Positions 35,164-44,383 are shown, counted from the first letter of the stretch. The stretch is 55,332 bases of DNA from an uncultured Clostridia bacterium (GCA_904419495.1 CAJFRV010000008.1:1-55332); one strand, 5' to 3'. The notes: generated by a model not told the origin, from the letters alone. A program made the numbers and translations.

Positions 35164-37527
35164 CTATTTAACTTCAAATTTTAAATTTCCATCTATGAAA
35201 TCAATATTAACAGTTTGTCCATCTAGTAATTGTTGTCTTAAAATCATTTCAGATAATTCATCTTCAATATATCTTTGAATAGCTCTTCTTAATGGTCTAG
35301 CTCCAAATTTAATGTCTGTTCCTTTCTCCAAGATATAGTTTTTTGCAGTTTTGCTAATATTCATTTTTATATCTTTGTCTGACAAAGCTTTAACTGTATC
35401 GTCTAACATTAAATCAACGATTTGTAATAATTGTTCATTGGTCAATGGGTCAAAGGTAACAATCTCATCAACTCTGTTTAAGAACTCAGGTCTAAACACA
35501 TCTTTTAGACTATCCATAATTTTATTTTTATTCATTATAGAATTTCCAAATCCAATAGAATTATTGTTTAAGTTAGAACCAGCATTTGATGTCATAATAA
35601 TAATGGTATTTGAAAAACTAACAGAATTACCCTGACTATCTGTAAGAATTCCATCATCTAATACTTGTAACAAAATATTAAATACATCTGGATGTGCTTT
35701 TTCAATTTCATCAAGTAAAATAATAGAATATGGTTTTCTTTTTACTTTATCTGTTAACTGTCCAGCATCGTCGTAACCAACATATCCCGGAGGAGCACCA
35801 ATTAATTTAGAAGTAGAGTGACTTTCCATATATTCTGACATGTCAATTCTAATAATAGAATCTTCAGATCCGAACATTTCATATGCTAAACTTTTAGCAA
35901 GTTCTGTTTTACCAACACCAGTAGGACCAACAAAGATAAATGAAGGTGGTCTTTTGGTTGATTTTAATCCTGCTCTATTTCTACGAATAGCTCTAGATAC
36001 GGCGCTAACAGCTTCATCTTGACCAATAATTCTCTTATGAAGATTGGTTTCTAAGTTTAATAATTTTTGTGTTTCTGCTTCTGTAATTTTTTGAACAGGT
36101 ATTTTTGTCCAACTTTCAATAACATTAGCAATATCTTGAATTGTTAATTGTCTAGGTTTCATTGTTTCATTTAGTTTATCAATTTGTTCAATTAATTGAC
36201 ATTCACGTGTTTTTAAATCAGCTGCTTTTTGATAGTCTTCTGTTGAATCAGCAGCAATTACTTCTTCTTTTTCTGCTTGTACTTGTTCTAATTCTTGTTT
36301 TAGTTTTTCTAAAGTAAATAATTCTTTATTTTCTAGATTAATTCTTGAACAAGCTTCATCTAAAATATCAATTGCTTTGTCTGGTAAAAATCTATCATGA
36401 ATATATTTTTCAGACATGATAACAGCTTGTTTAATAACATCTAAAGAAATTTTTACTTTATGATATTCTTCATAATATTTTTTAATACCCTCTAAAATAC
36501 CAATTGAATCATCAATATTTGGTTCTTCCACTAAAACTTGTTGAAATCTTCTTTCTAAAGCAGAATCTTTTTCAATATATTTTCTATATTCTTTTAAAGT
36601 GGTTGTACCAATCAATTGTATTTCCCCATTTGAAAGAGCTGGTTTTAAAATATTAGCAGCATTCATAGAATGTTCACCATCACCGGCACCAATAATATTA
36701 TGAATTTCATCAATAACTAGAATAATATTTCCATATTCTTTACATTCGTCAATAATGCCCTTCATTCTAGATTCAAATTGTCCTCTAAATTGTGTTCCTG
36801 CAATGACAGCTGTCATATCCAAAAGATAGACTTCTTTATTTAATAATTTAGCAGGTACATTTTGATTAGCAATTTTGATAGCTAATCCTTGAGCAATAGC
36901 TGTTTTACCAACACCGGGTTCTCCAATTAGACAAGGATTATTTTTAGAACGTCTATTTAAAATTTGAATAATTCTTCTAATTTCATTATCTCTTCCAATA
37001 ACAATATCTAATTCGTTATTTTTGGCTTTTGCAGTTAGATTGGTACCATAAGTATCTAAGAATTTTTTCTTTTTATTTTGTTTCGTATTTTTCTTTTTTT
37101 CTACTTTTACTTTTTTTCTACCATTATTTAATTCTTGCTCATTACTATTGTTGTTATTTGAATTTCCAAACATATTAGAAAATAATGAACTTAATGGAAT
37201 GGCTGCTCCTGTCACTTTGCCAGAACTATCTCCATTATCATCATCATTATTATTTTCAAATGTAATGGCACCATCAATATTTTCAATGTCTTCTAAATTA
37301 ATATTTTCAGCTAAATCTTTAAAAATTGTTTCAAATTGTTTTGTCATATCATTAAGGTTTACATTGTCTTTAGATAAAATTTCATTTTGTCTATATAAAA
37401 CTTCATTAGGATTGATACCTTTTGCTTTTGCACAATTATAACAATATCCTTCTAATGATTCTTTACCATTTTCAATTTTTTTATAAAAAAGTATAGCTGG
37501 GTTTTTATTACATTCTGAACATAACAT
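35164..37527 (-). CDS. clpE: ClpE-like AAA+ unfoldase (Clp ATPase with N-terminal zinc finger)
   Basis: This is a 787-residue Clp/Hsp100 ATPase that would unfold proteins for ClpP. The N-terminus has a CxxC ... CxxC zinc finger (MLCSECNKNP, GYCYNCAK) and no Clp_N repeat domain. This is the layout of ClpE rather than ClpC. Two AAA modules follow: Walker A GEPGVGKTA with VIDEIHN, and GPTGVGKTE with LLDEIEKAHPD. A UVR-like helix (TEDYQKAADLKTRE) lies in the linker. An acidic asparagine-rich stretch separates the finger from AAA1. In Bacillus, clpE is a CtsR-controlled heat-shock gene; I did not identify a CtsR box here. Confidence 0.88.
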   Translation of the reverse strand: MLCSECNKNPAILFYKKIENGKESLEGYCYNCAKAKGINPNEVLYRQNEILSKDNVNLNDMTKQFETIFKDLAENINLEDIENIDGAITFENNNDDDNGDSSGKVTGAAIPLSSLFSNMFGNSNNNNSNEQELNNGRKKVKVEKKKNTKQNKKKKFLDTYGTNLTAKAKNNELDIVIGRDNEIRRIIQILNRRSKNNPCLIGEPGVGKTAIAQGLAIKIANQNVPAKLLNKEVYLLDMTAVIAGTQFRGQFESRMKGIIDECKEYGNIILVIDEIHNIIGAGDGEHSMNAANILKPALSNGEIQLIGTTTLKEYRKYIEKDSALERRFQQVLVEEPNIDDSIGILEGIKKYYEEYHKVKISLDVIKQAVIMSEKYIHDRFLPDKAIDILDEACSRINLENKELFTLEKLKQELEQVQAEKEEVIAADSTEDYQKAADLKTRECQLIEQIDKLNETMKPRQLTIQDIANVIESWTKIPVQKITEAETQKLLNLETNLHKRIIGQDEAVSAVSRAIRRNRAGLKSTKRPPSFIFVGPTGVGKTELAKSLAYEMFGSEDSIIRIDMSEYMESHSTSKLIGAPPGYVGYDDAGQLTDKVKRKPYSIILLDEIEKAHPDVFNILLQVLDDGILTDSQGNSVSFSNTIIIMTSNAGSNLNNNSIGFGNSIMNKNKIMDSLKDVFRPEFLNRVDEIVTFDPLTNEQLLQIVDLMLDDTVKALSDKDIKMNISKTAKNYILEKGTDIKFGARPLRRAIQRYIEDELSEMILRQQLLDGQTVNIDFIDGNLKFEVK

Positions 37528-37567
37528 ACTTTAAACTCCTCATTTCTATATAAATATACAACATATA

Positions 37568-37595
37568 TCATACTGCAAAATGCACAAATAGTCAA
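37568..37595 (-). promoter_or_regulatory. Promoter of the ClpE-like gene
   Basis: On the minus strand TTGACT and TATGAT are separated by about 17 bases, roughly 40 bases upstream of the start codon. Confidence 0.55.
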
Positions 37596-37800
37596 TATTT
37601 TTATAGATTTTTATATATTAGAAAACTCTATAAAACTTTTTGGTTTTACAACGTAAAGTGAGAATAAATATGAATATTTAATTTTTTAAATAAAAATCGA
37701 CTTTTATATTATCTTGACCTTATGGGGATTTTCCATATATAATAAGGTTGAGTTATATATTTATCTAGAAAAGTTTATAAATTAAAAATAGAGTATAAAT

Positions 37801-37837
37801 TAAAAAAGTAGAGAACTCCTTATAGGAGTCCTCTGCT
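37801..37837 (-). terminator. Terminator overlapping the stop codon
   Basis: On the minus strand AGAGGACTCC and GGAGTTCTCT form a stem with the TAA stop in the loop region, followed by ACTTTTTT. Confidence 0.8.
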
Positions 37838-38197
37838 TAACAGAAAGAGTTTTAACACCCTTAATGGGGTGAAGCGTATTGACATCTTAAAAATGATATC
37901 GTCATCTTTATCGACTTCTTTAAATCTTAATTTGTAGCCCCATTTTCTGACTTCCCGTCTAACTTCAGGAAGTAGAACTTTTTTAGGGCACCTACCCAGC
38001 ATTTTTGTGTCCATTATTTTAGATACATCTTCCTTACGAAGACAGACATAGGTACAACTGTATCCATTTTTAACCTCTTCTTCGTTGAGTCGATTACAGG
38101 CAGATTCAAATAAAGCTAACTGTTGCCGTCTTGCACTGTCTCTTTCATTTTTTCTTGCTTCAAAAAATTTATTGAAGCTTTCCTTATCTTTCTTCAT
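37820..38197 (-). CDS. Basic hypothetical protein
   Basis: This is a 125-residue, arginine- and lysine-rich soluble protein of unknown function. It is probably real: AAAGGAAAAAA precedes the ATG and a well-formed terminator overlaps its stop. The middle (NGYSCTYVCLRKEDVSKIM) and the end (KWGYKLRFKEVDKDDDIIFKMSIRF) suggest a small alpha-beta fold. Codon use is less AT-biased than the neighbours and includes two in-frame CGG codons in arginine pairs (ARRQQ, VRREVR). It is one of only four ORFs here where CGG is read through without a frame change. Confidence 0.6.
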   Translation of the reverse strand: MKKDKESFNKFFEARKNERDSARRQQLALFESACNRLNEEEVKNGYSCTYVCLRKEDVSKIMDTKMLGRCPKKVLLPEVRREVRKWGYKLRFKEVDKDDDIIFKMSIRFTPLRVLKLFLLSRGLL

Positions 38198-38376
38198 TTT
38201 TTTCCTTTCTGCTGGGATATACCTCCCAACTAACCTACAGAACCATTAGTTACTATATATATTATATTTTATAAAAAAAATCAAATTATGTAAACAAATG
38301 ACAAACAACTAGTTACTTGAAATATTTATATGGAGATGCTATAATAACATTAGATTATAATATAAGAGGTATTTAT

Positions 38377-39234
38377 ATGAATGTAAATTTACCAAAGAAA
38401 CCTAAAATCAATGTTAAAGCAGCTGTGCTATATACTGTTTCTATAATAGTTTGTATAATAGCAGTTATTATTGCAGGATTATCTATTTATTATGGAAGTG
38501 ATGAATTAGATAGGTTAATAACTATCGGAGGTTCTAATTTGACACAAGAGGATGTTGATTATCAAGCATTAATATCTAATTTTGATGAAATATTTCAAAA
38601 TCAATTAGAAGAATATACAATAGATTTAGATATAAAAAAAATAGACGATGGAAAGGATTTAATCTACACTTATTATACAAAGGCAGAAAATGAAGAAAAT
38701 AGTTATGATTTAGAATTAAATATTCCATATATCAATATAGATAATGAAACTATTCAAAAATATAATGAAGAAATTAAACAAACTTATATACAGAAAGCAG
38801 AAAACACATTACAAACAGAAAACAAAAATATAATTTATAGTCTTGAATATCAAGCAACAATAGAAAATGACATTTTATCTTTAGTAATTAGAGCAAATCT
38901 AAAAGAAGGTTCAAATGCTCAGAGATTAATTATACAAACATTTAATTATGACTTAAAAAATAATAAAGAGGTAACTTTAGAAGAAATAATAAACCAAAAA
39001 CAGTTAAATAAAGATGAAATACAAAATAAGATAAAAGACGAAATAACATCAGAACAGCAAAGAGTAGAAGATTTAAAAAGTTTGGGATACAATATTTTCG
39101 AAAGACATCCAGAAGATGAAATGTATAAAATAGAGAATTCACAAGAATTTTTTATTAAAGATGGAAAAATATATATTATATATGCTTATGGAAATGAAAA
39201 TTTAACGAGAGAAATGGATTTAGTGATTGTATAG
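38377..39234 (+). CDS. Membrane-anchored protein, possible DUF3298-type domain
   Basis: This 285-residue protein has one hydrophobic anchor at about residues 15-37 and an extracellular part. The extracellular portion (ELNIPYINIDNETIQKYNEEI ... FNYDLKNNKEVTLEEIINQKQL) has the layout of the DUF3298/DUF4163 peptidoglycan-associated families, with an ending (YGNENLTREMDLVIV) similar to such proteins. No catalytic residues are evident. The start at 38377 is chosen over the track's start at 38317, because AAGAGG lies upstream and the earlier part is promoter-like. A palindromic element begins 5 bases after its stop. Confidence 0.55.
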   Translation: MNVNLPKKPKINVKAAVLYTVSIIVCIIAVIIAGLSIYYGSDELDRLITIGGSNLTQEDVDYQALISNFDEIFQNQLEEYTIDLDIKKIDDGKDLIYTYYTKAENEENSYDLELNIPYINIDNETIQKYNEEIKQTYIQKAENTLQTENKNIIYSLEYQATIENDILSLVIRANLKEGSNAQRLIIQTFNYDLKNNKEVTLEEIINQKQLNKDEIQNKIKDEITSEQQRVEDLKSLGYNIFERHPEDEMYKIENSQEFFIKDGKIYIIYAYGNENLTREMDLVIV

Positions 39235-39239
39235 TTTTT

Positions 39240-39534
39240 TGTCCAATTGGGGACGTTTCTGTTTGGGACATTTTTATGTAAAGTTTCATTTATAAAAATA
39301 CTATATAATAAAAATTTATTACATTCCTCGGCTAACATTACATCATAAAGAAAAATTAAATGTATCTAATAGGCACCTCTCAAAATCAAGTTTTGAGATT
39401 CTCCTATTAGATACATTAATTTTTTCTAATATGATTTCATTCACATTCGTCATTTCATAAATTTTTATTATATAGTATTTTCTATGCTAAATTATATTTT
39501 TAATGTCCAAAACAGAAACGTCCCCAATTGGACA
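39240..39534. mobile_element. 295-bp MITE-like palindromic element, copy 2
   Basis: It is nearly identical to the element at 34266-34560 and has the same length. The ends are TGTCCAATTGGGGACGTTTC. The central hairpin differs at paired positions (CTCAAAATCAAGTTTTGAG here against CTCAAAACAAAGTTTGAG), which preserves pairing. It lies 5 bases after a stop codon. Confidence 0.8.
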
Positions 39535-39543
39535 ATATGAATA

Positions 39544-39577
39544 AAAAAGAGAGAAGCTGCAAAAGCTTCTCTTTTTG
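39544..39577. terminator. Bidirectional terminator hairpin
   Basis: AAAAAGAGAGAAGCT and AGCTTCTCTTTTT pair over 13 bases, with A and T runs on the two sides. Confidence 0.75.
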
Positions 39578-39717
39578 AAAATAAAAGGGGATGTTTTTTT
39601 ATTTAAATCAGTAGTGTTTTACTGATTATGTTTGTATTATAATCTGCAAATTTGTCCATTTTGTGAACTGAAAGTGAAAAGGAAGTTAATTATTAAATAA
39701 TCAAAGAATGAAAAAAT

Positions 39718-39752
39718 AAAGCTTAAAAGATTTGTAAATCTTTTAAGCTTTA
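39718..39752 (-). terminator. Terminator of htrA
   Basis: AAAGCTTAAAAGATTT and AAATCTTTTAAGCTTT form a 16-bp stem just downstream of htrA on its own strand. The spacer between this hairpin and copy 2 of the palindromic element shows no gene. Confidence 0.8.
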
Positions 39753-39769
39753 AAATAGGTAAAACTAAA

Positions 39770-41044
39770 CTAAGGTTGTTCACCCAATTTAATTGTTAAT
39801 TCTTTTTCTTCACCATCTCTATTGACTTTAATTTTCATTTCATCACCAATGTTATGAGAATTTTTAATTTCATTTAATTCATCCATAGTTTTTATAGATT
39901 TACCATCTGCTTCAATAATAACGTCTCCAATTTTCATTCCAGCTTTTTCAGCAGCTGAGAAAGTTTCAACATCTCTAATATAAATTCCTTCTACTAATTT
40001 ATTAGCTTTTGCTGTTTCAGCATCTAAATCCATGCCTGTAATTCCAATATATGGTCTTTTTACTTTACTATATTGAATTAATTGTGAAGTAATATCTGTT
40101 GTAGAATTGATTGGAATAGCAAATCCCATACCTTCAACATCTTCACCTGTTAATTTTAAAGTATTTACACCAATAACTTTACCTTCACTGTTTACTAAAG
40201 CGCCACCACTATTTCCAGCATTAATAGCAGCATCTGTTTGAATTAAAGTATATGTTTTTCCATCTGAATCTGTAACTTCTCTATTTACTGCACTAACAAC
40301 ACCACAAGTAATAGAACTTTGTAATCCCAATGGACTACCGACAGCCATTGCAAATTCACCTACTTTTATAGAGTCAGAATCTGCAAATTCTGCTTTTGTT
40401 AAACCTGTTTTTTCAATTTTTATAACAGCTAAATCTGTTTCTTCATCTGTACCAACAATTTTAGCTTCATATTCAGTATCGTCATCAAATAGTTTTACTG
40501 TAATTTTTGTTGCTTCAGATACCTGATAATAAGCTTCTGATTCACTTGAAGAAACAACATGATTATTGGTTAGAATATAACCATCATCACTGATAATAAT
40601 ACCAGAACCTGTTGCGGTAGCTTTTGAAGTTTGACCACCACCAAACATTGAAAACATAGATGTTACATTATACTCAATTTGAATACCAACGATAGATGGA
40701 AGTATTTTATTTGCTGCATATACAGATGTATCAGAATAATTAGATAAAGAAATTTGATCAACTGTTCCAGCAAATTGTGAGCCAGAAGACTGAGAATTGC
40801 TACTAGAATTTGAACCAATGATTTGTTCTCTAATTGAAGGAACCCCAAAACAAGTACCAATTACAACAGCACAACCAACAACACCACTAAAAAATGGCAA
40901 TACAATATTTTTTCCAAAATGAGAATTCTTTTTTGGTTTATTATCAATTTCATAAACAGCTTTATATGTACCCGGATTTGAAACTGTTTTGAATTTTGAA
41001 TCATTTACAGTGTTAGAACTATTTTCTTCATTATTATTTTCCAT
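39770..41044 (-). CDS. htrA: HtrA/DegP-type serine protease with PDZ domain
   Basis: This membrane-anchored quality-control protease acts on misfolded proteins outside the membrane. A cytoplasmic tail of about 45 residues, one membrane segment (about 46-66), a serine-rich linker, a trypsin-like domain and a C-terminal PDZ domain follow in order. The catalytic triad is visible: histidine in ILTNNHVV, aspartate in EETDLAVIKI and serine in AINAGNSGGALV. The PDZ part contains GVYIRDVETFSAAEKAGMKIGDVI-like sequence. The length of 424 residues is normal, and the start is supported by GGAGGTAATATT. Confidence 0.93.
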   Translation of the reverse strand: MENNNEENSSNTVNDSKFKTVSNPGTYKAVYEIDNKPKKNSHFGKNIVLPFFSGVVGCAVVIGTCFGVPSIREQIIGSNSSSNSQSSGSQFAGTVDQISLSNYSDTSVYAANKILPSIVGIQIEYNVTSMFSMFGGGQTSKATATGSGIIISDDGYILTNNHVVSSSESEAYYQVSEATKITVKLFDDDTEYEAKIVGTDEETDLAVIKIEKTGLTKAEFADSDSIKVGEFAMAVGSPLGLQSSITCGVVSAVNREVTDSDGKTYTLIQTDAAINAGNSGGALVNSEGKVIGVNTLKLTGEDVEGMGFAIPINSTTDITSQLIQYSKVKRPYIGITGMDLDAETAKANKLVEGIYIRDVETFSAAEKAGMKIGDVIIEADGKSIKTMDELNEIKNSHNIGDEMKIKVNRDGEEKELTIKLGEQP

Positions 41045-41316
41045 AATATTACCTCCTACATATTATATATATTAACCGAATTTAAAGTTATAATACAATA
41101 CGTTTGTGAATTTTTTGTGAAAAAAATAGGTTTTTTGGGTAATAAAAAATCAAGACTTTGCATAAAATGTGTTCACAAAATAAACAAATATATTGATTGG
41201 TTTGTAATAAAAAAATTTCATACAAATTTTATTGAAAAAATGTATATAAAAAGATATAATATAGAAAAATATGAAATAATAAATTGAATATTTGGTTATA
41301 GTAGGAGATTGATAAG

Positions 41317-41847
41317 ATGAAAAATAATGAAAAAGGAATCACATTGGTTGTATTAACAATAACAATCATTGTTTTAATAATTTTAGCAGGGATAACAGTA
41401 TATAATGGAAAAGACTCTATTAGAAGAGCGAATTTAGAGGGGTTAAAAACAAATATGTTGCTAATCGAAACAAAAGCAAGAGAATTTGTTGAAAATGCTA
41501 GTTTTGATTTGGGAATAGATCCAGCCAAAGCAACAGATGATATGAAAGCAAAAGCTCAAAGTGAACTAAGTGGAGAGGATAAAGGAACATTGGTTACTGC
41601 AAGTGACAGTCTTGCTAGTGAATTAGGGAATATTGGAATTTCTCAGGAAGATATTAATAATGGAAATGTATATAAGTTGACAACAGAAAATTTAAAGAAA
41701 ATGGGAATTAACGATGTAGAATCAAATGATGAAGAAGGATGGTATGTGATTGTATATAACATAAATGATACAACAGCAGAAATTTATAATACAATGGGAT
41801 TTCAAGGAAAATATTCTTTAACAGATATTGAACAGATAGAATTATAA
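41317..41847 (+). CDS. Type IV pilin-like (prepilin) protein
   Basis: This is a 176-residue protein with a short basic leader, the prepilin cleavage context KG|ITLVVLTITII and a long hydrophobic N-terminal helix (GITLVVLTITIIVLIILAG). The following region (RRANLEGLKTNMLLIETKARE) is the usual amphipathic continuation, and the C-terminal half would form the pilin head. Position 5 of the mature protein is not the usual glutamate, as is common in clostridial pilin-like proteins. No pilus assembly genes are next to it, so it is an isolated pilin gene. Confidence 0.8.
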   Translation: MKNNEKGITLVVLTITIIVLIILAGITVYNGKDSIRRANLEGLKTNMLLIETKAREFVENASFDLGIDPAKATDDMKAKAQSELSGEDKGTLVTASDSLASELGNIGISQEDINNGNVYKLTTENLKKMGINDVESNDEEGWYVIVYNINDTTAEIYNTMGFQGKYSLTDIEQIEL

Positions 41848-41885
41848 GGTAAGCCTGTATAACGAAGAAAAACAAGGAAAGAAGT

Positions 41886-42521
41886 GTGGACACAATAAAA
41901 GAAAAAGAATTAGAAAGATTAACAAAATTAAAAGAAATAGAAAAAGATTTATATCATAAAGGATTTAAAAATATATGTGGAATTGACGAAGCAGGAAGAG
42001 GACCACTAGCTGGACCTGTTGTTATTGCAGGTGTGATTATGCCAGAAGATTCTATGATAGAAGGAGTTAATGATTCTAAGAAAGTATCAGAGAAAAAAAG
42101 AGAAAAGTTATATGATATTATTTTAGAAGAAGCAATCAGTTATTCAGTTGCTATTATTGGACAAGATGTGATAGACGAAATCAATATTTTAAATGCAACC
42201 AAACAAGGTGTTACAAAAGTAGTCGAAGGATTAGATGTAAAACCAGATTTAATTTTAGTAGATGCTTTAACACATATAGACACAAAGGGAATTCCTTATG
42301 ATTCGATTATAAAAGGAGATGCAAAATGCTATAATATAGCTGCTGCATCGATTATTGCAAAAGTAACAAGGGATAGAATTATGAGGCAATGGGATGAAAT
42401 TTATCCTCAATATGGTTTCATTAATCATAAAGGATATGGGACAGCCAAACATATAGAAGCTTTAAAAGAATATGGACCATGTCCAATACATAGAAAGTCA
42501 TTTATTAAGAATTTTATCTAA
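41886..42521 (+). CDS. rnhB: Ribonuclease HII
   Basis: RNase HII removes ribonucleotides and RNA from RNA-DNA hybrids. The signature GIDEAGRGPLAGPVV with its catalytic DE pair, DSKK, DALTH and the AASIIAKVTRD stretch are present in 211 residues. Translation starts at GTG, supported by AAGGAAAGAA. It lies immediately upstream of the nucleoside phosphorylase gene. Confidence 0.95.
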   Translation: MDTIKEKELERLTKLKEIEKDLYHKGFKNICGIDEAGRGPLAGPVVIAGVIMPEDSMIEGVNDSKKVSEKKREKLYDIILEEAISYSVAIIGQDVIDEINILNATKQGVTKVVEGLDVKPDLILVDALTHIDTKGIPYDSIIKGDAKCYNIAAASIIAKVTRDRIMRQWDEIYPQYGFINHKGYGTAKHIEALKEYGPCPIHRKSFIKNFI

Positions 42522-42552
42522 TCATTTATAAAAGTATAGAAAGAGAGAATTT

Positions 42553-43857
42553 ATGAATATTTTAGAAATTATAGAGAAAAAGAGAGACAAAGAAGAATTA
42601 TCAAAAGAAGAAATCGAATTTTTTGTTAAAGGATATACAAATAATACAATAGCAGATTATCAAGCAGCAGCTTTGTTAATGGCGATTTATTTAAATGGTA
42701 TGACCAAAAAAGAAACAACAGACTTAACAATAGCAATGGCGAATTCAGGTGAAAGATTGGATTTATCTAATTTAAATGAAATTATTGTTGATAAACACTC
42801 AACTGGAGGAGTAGGGGATAAGGTATCTCTAATTTTATTACCACTTGTAGCATCTTTAGGAATCCCAGTTGCTAAAATGTCAGGGAGAGGACTAGGATTT
42901 ACGGGAGGAACTGTTGACAAACTAGAATCAATTCCGGGGTATAAAACAGAAGTAGATATCCTACAGTTTATAAAAAATGTGGAAAAGATAGGAATTAGTA
43001 TGATCTCTCAGACGTTAAATTTAGCACCTGCTGATAAAAAAATATATAGTTTAAGAGATAGTATTTCTTGCGTAGAAAATATATCATTGATTGCATCTAG
43101 TATTATGAGTAAAAAAATAGCAAGTGGAGCACAGAAAATTGTTTTAGATGTTACTTGTGGTTCAGGGGCATTTATGAAATCAAAAGAAAAGGCAGAACAA
43201 TTAGCAAATGAAATGATTGAAATTGGAAAGCTAGCAAATAAGGAAACTGTATGTATCCTTACAAATATGGATGAGCCACTAGGATATGCAGTAGGAAATT
43301 CACTAGAGGTAATTGAAGCAATACATTTTCTACAAGGGGATATGCCAGAGGATGTAAAAGAAGTAGTATTGGAATTAGGAGCTTATATGATAAAACTTGC
43401 TGGTAAAGGAAATGATATTGAAGAAAATAAAGCCAAGATGTTAGAAAATATAAAAAATAGAAAAGGATATGAAAAGCTTATACAAATGGTAGAAAATCAA
43501 GGAGGAGATAGTTCTTATATCAAAGATACAAATCAATTTCCAAAAGCGGAGTATATAGGAAATGTATATAGTAATACATCAGGCTGTATTCAAAGTATGG
43601 ATGCAAAAGAAATAGGAAAGATTGTTTGTGAACTAGGTGCGGGAAGAGTTAGAAAAGAGGACAAAATTGATAATGCGGTAGGAATTGTATTAAAGAAGAA
43701 AGTTTCAGATAAAGTTGAAGATGAAGAAATATTAGCAACAATATATGCAAATTCGAAGGAAAAAATGGAGAAAGCAAAAGAAAGATTATTAAAGGTTATA
43801 AAAATAAAAGAAGAAAAAGTTGAAAAACCTAAAATGATATTAGAAGTTATGGAATAA
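42553..43857 (+). CDS. pdp: Pyrimidine-nucleoside phosphorylase
   Basis: This enzyme cleaves pyrimidine nucleosides with phosphate to base and (deoxy)ribose-1-phosphate for salvage. The thymidine/pyrimidine phosphorylase signature (KMSGRGLGFTGGTVDKLESI), the phosphate-binding region DKHSTGGVGDKVSL and the C-terminal domain are present, with the normal length of 434 residues. It starts 31 bases after rnhB, suggesting a shared transcript. Confidence 0.93.
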   Translation: MNILEIIEKKRDKEELSKEEIEFFVKGYTNNTIADYQAAALLMAIYLNGMTKKETTDLTIAMANSGERLDLSNLNEIIVDKHSTGGVGDKVSLILLPLVASLGIPVAKMSGRGLGFTGGTVDKLESIPGYKTEVDILQFIKNVEKIGISMISQTLNLAPADKKIYSLRDSISCVENISLIASSIMSKKIASGAQKIVLDVTCGSGAFMKSKEKAEQLANEMIEIGKLANKETVCILTNMDEPLGYAVGNSLEVIEAIHFLQGDMPEDVKEVVLELGAYMIKLAGKGNDIEENKAKMLENIKNRKGYEKLIQMVENQGGDSSYIKDTNQFPKAEYIGNVYSNTSGCIQSMDAKEIGKIVCELGAGRVRKEDKIDNAVGIVLKKKVSDKVEDEEILATIYANSKEKMEKAKERLLKVIKIKEEKVEKPKMILEVME

Positions 43858-43916
43858 TAGTAATTATTTTGATAGAACTGTAAGATAAAAATACTTAAAA
43901 TTAGACCGATAAACGA

Positions 43917-43945
43917 TTGATATATTATGTAAAATATGCTATAAT
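43917..43945 (+). promoter_or_regulatory. Promoter of the 35-residue ORF
   Basis: TTGATA and TATAAT are separated by exactly 17 bases, about 50 bases upstream of the ATG at 43997. Confidence 0.6.
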
Positions 43946-43996
43946 AGAAGTCGTAGGTGCAAACAATGTTTCAGCGTAGAAGGGAGGTGGACAATA

Positions 43997-44104
43997 ATGT
44001 CCACTAACGAAACAACTACTCGGAAAGAGTGGCTAGAGGGACAAGGATATAGTCCTGAAGAGATTCGATTAATCATCGAATATGATGGTTATTTCGAAGA
44101 TTAA
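43997..44104 (+). CDS. 35-residue acidic small protein
   Basis: This ORF is too short for the track but well supported: a good promoter, the strong site GGGAGGTGG and a clean stop. It encodes MSTNETTTRKEWLEGQGYSP and continues EEIRLIIEYDGYFED, an acidic helical peptide. I recognise no family. It has one in-frame CGG (codon 9) and one CGA. A slip to +1 at the CGG would end translation after four codons. The ORF is followed by a stacked hairpin. Confidence 0.55.
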   Translation: MSTNETTTRKEWLEGQGYSPEEIRLIIEYDGYFED

Positions 44105-44109
44105 TTAAA

Positions 44110-44168
44110 AAGTGGAATGAAATTTTGAAAGATAGTCAAGATTTCATTCCCCCACTTCGGTGGGGATT
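44110..44168 (+). other. Stacked hairpins after the 35-residue ORF
   Basis: GGAATGAAAT pairs with ATTTCATTCC, and CCCCACTTCGGTGGGG forms a tight tetraloop hairpin. There is no T run, so this may be a processed or stable RNA end rather than a terminator. AAGTGG upstream could also pair with CCACTT, an alternative fold. Confidence 0.5.
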
Positions 44169-44233
44169 TGCAGGATTGAAAAAAATAATTTTTATGATAT
44201 ATTATAGATAACTTTAATGAAAGGATGAGGAAA

Positions 44234-44383
44234 ATGAAAAAAGAAAAAAAACAACAAGAAAAAGTAAAGAAAACAAAAAATTATGATAAAGGACAAATAT
44301 TTGTAAAAGTAATGGCAGGAATTTTAGCAATATTAATGATTGTTGCAACAGCATCATCACTTATATATGCACTAATGATATAA
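44234..44383 (+). CDS. Small membrane protein (49 residues), DUF4044-like
   Basis: This short ORF, missing from the track, encodes a lysine-rich N-terminus (MKKEKKQQEKVKKTKNYDKG) followed by one hydrophobic segment (FVKVMAGILAILMIVATASSLIYAL). AAGGATGAGGAA precedes the ATG. It ends 16 bases before cdaA and probably belongs to that transcript. Small single-pass proteins of this layout are common in Firmicutes, but their function is not known to me. Confidence 0.6.
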   Translation: MKKEKKQQEKVKKTKNYDKGQIFVKVMAGILAILMIVATASSLIYALMI

